Source: Hypsibius dujardini
Taxonomy: Eukaryota; Tardigrada; Eutardigrada; Parachela; Hypsibiidae
Reading direction: 5' to 3'
Length of the DNA stretch: 24,488 nucleotides
Assembly (NCBI GenBank): GCA_001579985.1
Contig: LRSR01004608.1
Span: 1 to 24,488, forward strand
In this document: positions 20,350-24,488 of the stretch, one piece after another
Layout of the letters: each line of letters opens with the position of its first letter
Numbering within the stretch: the first letter of the stretch is position 1
Program-made: the position numbers and the translations under genes
Notes under the pieces: generated by a model
Databases searched by the model: none
What the model saw: the letters and a program-made list of their open reading frames with translations, nothing else
What the model was told of the DNA's origin: nothing

Positions 20350-21031
20350 TATCTGCCTGCCTGTCTTCTGTCTCTCTGTCTGTCTGCCTGTCTATCTGTC
20401 TGCCTGTCTGTTTGTCTGTCTGCCTGTTTGTCTGTCTGCCTGTTTGTCTGTCTGTCTGTTCGTCTATTTGAAATAACAATTTTCATTTAAACTCTCGACA
20501 TTTACATGAGACGTCATGACATTTTTAAGCGCATAAATTGCATTTCTTCATGTGTGAGTTTTTTAAAATGGTGTCGTTTTTTTTATAATTCACTTTATCG
20601 GGAAAGTCAGGTTTATTTGATAATACACTTCAAGTCCTTCTCAAAATCAATTCCACAACACGTTCTCATGACTTCGAGGTTTTTCTTCTTTTTTTTATTG
20701 CAGATGAAAATATTTCGACGGACTTGGCGGAAATGAAGAAGGTCCAGTCTGGAATTGAGAAGATGAAGGCTCAGCGGCAAAGCATCCTGGCTGACCTGAA
20801 AGCACAACTGGACGGTGATGATATTACTAAACGGATCTTGATCCCGAAAGCCGATCAGCTGGATACGTTCCTGGGGGAGGAGTTAAAGAAGCACGACGAG
20901 CGACTGGGCTATCTCAAGCAAAATATGGAGGCGCAGGATGAGTTACTTTCCCGTCTGACTGCCGTTGTGGATCGCCTGGCAGACTTCCGCGCTGGCTTGC
21001 TGACCATTCGACACCAGTGAGTGTCTGTCTC

Positions 21032-21080
<49 letters not shown>

Positions 21081-23266
21081 TTGACTGGGTGGCTGTCTGT
21101 CTGTTTGTCTGTCTGTTTGTCTGTCTGTCTGTTTATCTGTCTGTTTGTCTGTTTGTCTGACTGGGTGGCTCTTTCCAGGCGAGAGGAAATACTGCGCATG
21201 CACGACGACTCTTTTTCCTCATACGAAAACTTCAACACCAAGATAACGGAAGGCCTGGAGTTCTACCGCAGCCTCAAAGACAACGTCAACAAAACCAAGG
21301 CGAAAATTGAAGAGCTTCTCAAGCAGACACCGCTGGGCCAGCCCAAACCGAAGCTCGTCCAGCCACCCGCACCTCCATCCGGGGAAGACCTCCCTCACCG
21401 ATCGAGCCTTCCTCCACAAGGCGGGCCACGCTTGGGCGACTACATCGGGCAGCCGAAATATCCCCCCGGCGCACAGTCATCATTCCCAGCGAATGTCTCG
21501 GCCACACCGGTTCCTTTAAAATCCGGCCGACCGACGTTGAAAGACTACCTCGACGCGAAGAAAAGCTCCCAGACAACAGCGTCAGACGCCTTGTCATCCG
21601 GATTTGCTCATCAACTGTCTCTGCAGCCGGATCAGCAGTTCTCCTACCAACAACAACCGCAGCCGCAGCTCGCAGTCCAACCGCAGCACCCAGTCCAGCC
21701 GCAGCAACTGACCCGGCAGCCGGAATGGTCGCCGACGTACCCTCCGGACATGCAGTACAGTAACAACGCTCACAGTCAATACTACGGGGAACATCCGCCG
21801 TATCAGTATCCGACGCCGCCTTCGCACACGCGGCAGTACCAACCGACACCGCTTCCGGTGGTGAACGTCCCCGCGCTCCGTCCACCGACTGTCCGGCAGC
21901 CGCCTCCGCCGCCGGCCACTACACCGGCGTTGTTTGCCGGATCTCTTGCCGGCACATCCGGCTACTACCAACAGCAGCAGCAGCAGCCTCATTTGCAACC
22001 ACCGAATCAAGCTGCGTATTCGACGGCTGCGTCGTTTCACCACCCGACCGCGTCTTACGACCCCGCACAGCCACCTCAGCTGAGCGGAGGAGGAGCGGGC
22101 TACAGTCAGACAGGTCCGTTGAGCGGTGGACAGACACCGGGACATTCCACCGGTGGACAGACGTCTTTTGCCGGTGGTCAGACAGTGTCTGGAGTCAGTC
22201 AAACACCGTTTGGCGGTGTCCAGACCCCATTTACCGGCATTCAGACATATTCCGGCGGTGGTCAGACACCTTCCACCGGTGGTCAGACATATTCTGCCGG
22301 TGGTCAGACATATTCCGGTGGTGGTCAGACACATTCCGGCGGTGGTCAGACACATTCCGGTGGTGGTCAGACATATTCTGCCGGTGGTCAGACACATTCC
22401 GCTGGTGGTCAGACACATTTTGCCGATGGTCAGACACATTCCGGCGGTGGTCAGTCATATTCCACCGGTGGTCAGACACATTCCACCCGTGGTCAGACAC
22501 ATTCTGCCAGCGGTCAGGCAGTGTTTGGCGGGGGTCAGACATCAATTCCCGGTACACAGGCTCCGTTTGCTGACAGCCAGACGCAACTGCCCAGTGGCCC
22601 TGCGTATCAAGGGAACTATCAAAGCCAGCCAGGTTCCACGCCAACTGCCCAGTGGCCGAATTCCCATCCAGCTGCTGCCGCTTCACAGTATACTGGATCG
22701 ACCAGTGGGCAGTATGCTCAGTATGCTCAGCAGACACCGGCGTACGCACCAGGCAATGTTGCTCAGAGTTATCCGTCCGGCCAGCAGTGGAGTCAGAATC
22801 AGCCGCCGCTGAATCCTACGACCGGTCAGGCTCAGTCAGGACCAACTGGCGGATCGTCTTACCCTGGATCAGCGGCGCCGTGGACATCTGCGGCGTCTGC
22901 CTCAACCATTGCCGGTCAGAGCTTGATTTGATTTGTTCACATTCACATTGCACCAGTGTGTCCATTTTTGCGATTTTAATTTCCGCTCAGAGCAGCCTAA
23001 TTTCTCCTCAGACCCAGCTCGTATTTAAACCGTTGACTTTTCTTCATTTTTCATTGAATGTATCTGCGATCAATTTCTAGTCAAGATTTTCATATAAGCG
23101 GTTCATTTTTGTTCGAAATTACTTTTTCACCAGTATTTGAAGTCTTTCGAAAAGGTTGTAGACGGGAACAGCAGAAGTTAAAGGCGAAGCTTTGTGCCAA
23201 CGAAATTCGTGTCCTGTTCGTGGCACACTATCGACGGCACACATTCGAGATAGTAGTACGATACTA

Positions 23267-23301
<35 letters not shown>

Positions 23302-24247
23302 TGCAGACAGATAGGCAGACAGATAGGCAGACAGACAGACACGTAGGTATCTTTTCAGTTTAACTGATAGATTCTATTTTTCAGGCGCTCATACATTTTC
23401 ACCCACATCTCCTCTTCAATCCAATCAACTGTCAGCGTTCCAGCCGACAGTTCTACCCGTCTCCCAAAGTGCCCAGTTCCAACGGCAGTACTCCGCAACC
23501 TCGGACTCTTCTTCATCGACCGTACCGAGTGGTCCATTTCAGACGGTTATGCCGTCAATTCTGACGCCGACACGACCGGCGATTGAACGCGTTCCCTCCA
23601 CCATCGACCAGGCCTTCGATACCAATCCCTCAACTCCAGTCATGACACCACGACGGCTGTCTCTCTCGAGTTTACGCTCCACCGATGAGATGCTCTCGAC
23701 CAGTCCGGGCGCCAGCGCGGAAGACGACGGCATCCTGCAGCCGCAGGTGCTGACGATCGAGGAGATAAAGCGTCTGAAAATGCAACAGGATTCCGGTCCG
23801 CAGAGGGATTTTTTCGAGGACGGGGAGTATTTGAGTCAGTTCCAGCGGCAGTTCGGCGCGTTTGAGACGTCTACTGCCGCACTGCTGAGTAATCAGGAAG
23901 AGCTGAAGACACTTTGGAAGGTCCGTTTTCGGCACTAGATGTCTCCATCACATTCTCGATGAGGTTCGAGTAATGAACTGCGATTTGGACTTTGTAGGAG
24001 CTACAGGATCAGCAGGCACGGGATGCGGCTAAGTACCGGATGGGCGTCGCGAGATGCTCCCCGCAGAAGAACCGCGATGCGAGAATTATGCCATGTCCGT
24101 ACAGACTTAAATTTGTTCTAAACAGATTGGCATGGTCATTTGGATTTGGGCGCGAATAACCAAGGGAGCTTTCTTGATTCAGATGACTCGTCTCGTGTGA
24201 TCCTCCAGCAAGCCAAGGATGATTACATTAATGCATCTTATGTAGAG
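15469..24247 (+). CDS. PTPN23: HD-PTP / PTPN23 (myopic type), 5' part; phosphatase domain cut by window edge
   Basis: ESCRT adaptor of the BRO1 family that acts on endosomes to sort ubiquitinated receptors. Coding exons: 15469-15485, 15545-15614, 15679-15753, 16388-16515, 16722-16848, 17156-17287, 17975-18136, 18214-18378, 18520-18581, 18915-18994, 19053-19185, 19282-19347, 19629-19842, 19920-20124, 20704-21016, 21179-22914, 23385-23920, 23998-24094, 24183-24247 (donor follows). They join to 1461 codons. The start MEAAPRLPM matches vertebrate HD-PTP. BRO1 domain ~1-370 (ILYNIGAMHSILGTMD, HFQCAAGAFERI, EKSLLDNRKS, SAQVVDYY, KDNNFIYHEKV). V-shaped coiled coil ~375-705. Pro/Gln/Gly-rich linker ~710-1350 with a poly-Q run and heptad repeats. 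Phosphatase N-terminus ~1408 on (KNRDARIMPYDSSRVIL, AKDDYINASYVE). The catalytic loop is outside the window. The phosphatase start separates it from ALIX. The exon 16 donor (GTCAGA) is weak but is the phase-1 site that keeps the frame. Confidence 0.96.
15760..15905. repeat. GATT/GTTT array, HD-PTP intron 3 (5' part)
   Basis: GATT runs interspersed with GTTTGTTTG and GGTTGGTTGATT. The block GATTGTTTGTTTG...TCGATTGATTGGTTGGTTGATT is repeated about 70 bases apart. It starts within seven bases of the exon 3 donor. Confidence 0.93.
16150..16362. repeat. GATT array with GGAAG-spaced higher-order unit, HD-PTP intron 3 (3' part)
   Basis: About five units of ~40 bp, each a run of GATT followed by GA(T/C)GGAAG(G/A/C)AG(T/C)GA. 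It ends ~25 bases before the exon 4 acceptor. Between the two GATT arrays (15906-16149) the intron is T-rich with nothing identified. Confidence 0.92.
16875..17111. repeat. TCTG/TCTA/GGCTG array, HD-PTP intron 5
   Basis: TCTG units grading from TCTA-rich (5') to GGCTG-rich (3'). With the donor-proximal GTGCGTCTGTCTTTCTC it fills most of the 307-base intron. Confidence 0.95.
17648..17852. repeat. CAGG/CAGA array, HD-PTP intron 6
   Basis: A CAGA core inside long CAGG runs. Unlike most arrays here, the transcript strand carries the purine-rich CAGA/CAGG orientation. The preceding part of the intron (17390-17640) has scattered single CAGACA words at 20-40 base spacing, including two copies of CAGACATGATC, which look like decayed array. 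Confidence 0.93.
18590..18835. repeat. TCTG/CCTG array, HD-PTP intron 9
   Basis: TCTG, TCTA and CCTG units beginning within ten bases of the exon 9 donor and filling about three quarters of the 333-base intron. Confidence 0.95.
19368..19626. repeat. TCTG/GGATGTC array, HD-PTP intron 12
   Basis: TCTG and TCTA units, then a GTCTGGATGTCTGGATG stretch with a duplicated ~70-base block (GTCTGGATATCTG(G/A)ACGTTTAGATG at about 19459 and 19537). It ends at the exon 13 acceptor. Confidence 0.95.
20177..20466. repeat. TCTG/CCTG array, HD-PTP intron 14
   Basis: TCTG, CCTG and TTTG units over ~290 bases. The remaining ~235 bases to the acceptor are AT-rich and unique, without a recognisable RNA gene. 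Confidence 0.95.
21021..21170. repeat. TCTG array filling HD-PTP intron 15
   Basis: Intron 15 is 162 bases and is nearly all TCTG/TTTG units, from three bases after the GTGAGT donor start to just before the CTCTTTCCAG acceptor. The frame through it opens after the TGA that overlaps the donor, so an apparent long frame starting here is intron run-on into exon 16. Confidence 0.95.
22126..22540 (+). repeat. In-frame 21-bp coding minisatellite (heptad GGQTxSx)
   Basis: About 20 tandem units of GGTGGTCAGACACATTCCGGC and variants inside exon 16, encoding a seven-residue repeat GGQT(H/Y/P)S(G/A/T) at about residues 966-1103 of HD-PTP. Substitutions concentrate in the His/Tyr/Pro position and the seventh residue; Gln-Thr is nearly invariant. 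Confidence 0.95.
22915..23267 (+). other. HD-PTP intron 16, unique part
   Basis: Follows the weak exon 16 donor and includes an immediate in-frame TGA (22929-22931). It contains a stable hairpin TGTGCCA...TGGCACA around 23193-23227 and an open stretch (to 23267) with an acceptor-like TTTTTCACCAG before it, which could be an alternative exon but has no recognisable similarity. Confidence 0.5.
23268..23342. repeat. CAGA array, HD-PTP intron 16
   Basis: CAGA with GCAGATAG interruptions, 40-115 bases upstream of the exon 17 acceptor, in the purine-rich orientation on the transcript. Confidence 0.95.
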
Positions 24248-24259
24248 GTGAAATAGTCA

Positions 24260-24379
24260 GACAGGCAGACACCGAGACAGACAAATAATTTAATTCAACG
24301 GCAGACAGACAGACAGGCAGGCAGGCAGGCAGGCAGACAGACAGAGATACAGACAGACAGACAGACAGGCAAACAGCTC

Positions 24380-24423
<44 letters not shown>

Positions 24424-24488
24424 GGCAGGCAGGCAGGCAGGCAGACAGACAGGCAGGCAGACAGGCAGACAGACAGACAGACAGACAG
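24260..24488. repeat. CAGA/CAGG array, HD-PTP intron 19, runs off window
   Basis: Begins within 13 bases of the exon 19 donor and continues past the right edge, with CAGG and CAGA segments. Confidence 0.95.

Noticed and set aside
16858-20490. Many long frames of CLSV, QTDR or CLPA repeats on both strands
   Set aside because: They are translations of TCTG/CAGA/CAGG arrays, whose units leave several frames without stops. They overlap introns defined by conserved flanking exons.
21594-22439. Minus-strand 281-codon frame with CLTTGG repeats
   Set aside because: Shadow of the HD-PTP heptad repeat in exon 16.
21021-22931. A single 636-codon gene starting inside the TCTG array
   Set aside because: Its first ~53 codons are intron 15. 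The true reading enters exon 16 at 21179 from exon 15, and the apparent stop at 22929 lies after the exon 16 donor.
23193-23227. Hairpin TGTGCCA...TGGCACA in HD-PTP intron 16 as an RNA gene
   Set aside because: Stable but isolated, with no pocket, H box or second hairpin. Could be chance or part of an unrecognised exon.

Overview
This window is eukaryotic nuclear DNA, almost certainly from an invertebrate animal. It holds three intron-rich protein genes with canonical GT-AG introns (many only 55-95 bases long) whose spliced products match conserved animal proteins end to end. The introns and spacers are loaded with CAGA/TCTG and GATT/AATC tetranucleotide arrays, small inverted-repeat elements and minisatellites. 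I cannot fix the phylum from this alone.

Layout: (1) 84-1062, minus strand: the first two coding exons of a BSDC1-like gene that runs off the left edge. (2) 3405-11107, minus strand: a complete 21-exon XPO2/CSE1L (exportin-2) gene, whose joined exons give 993 codons plus a stop, close to the family's usual ~970. (3) 11108-15468: a 4.4 kb head-to-head spacer with no gene I can support. It carries an 81-base triplicated repeat, a half-copy of a small foldback element and a ~1.7 kb inverted-repeat element with a decayed coding stretch inside. (4) 15469-24247, plus strand: HD-PTP/PTPN23 (Drosophila myopic type), 19 coding exons and 1461 codons in view, with BRO1, V-shaped coiled-coil and Pro/Gln-rich regions and the first ~50 residues of the tyrosine-phosphatase domain; the rest lies beyond the right edge.

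The most interesting find is a pair of previously unlabelled structured RNAs inside XPO2 introns 16 and 19, in the sense orientation. Each is ~132 nt: a 61-nt 5' hairpin, an H-box position, a 3' hairpin with an internal pocket, then ACA plus three bases. Each ends 47-48 nt upstream of the 3' splice site. The 3' pocket is conserved between the copies while the closing stem changes by paired substitutions. The pocket is complementary to the universally conserved 18S rRNA segment GGUGAAAU-UC-UUGGA, with 14 nt from pocket to ACA. They look like paralogous H/ACA snoRNAs guiding one 18S pseudouridine.

Second, two ~580 bp copies of one inverted-repeat transposable element (downstream of XPO2 and in its intron 14) share an unusual nested design: GATT-bearing terminal inverted repeats enclosing two 161-bp direct repeats, each starting with a 75-bp palindromic module with a Sp/KLF-like GC box at both ends. 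The three genes have unrelated jobs (a BSD-domain protein, nuclear recycling of importin-alpha, endosomal ESCRT sorting), so no shared pathway is implied by their proximity.
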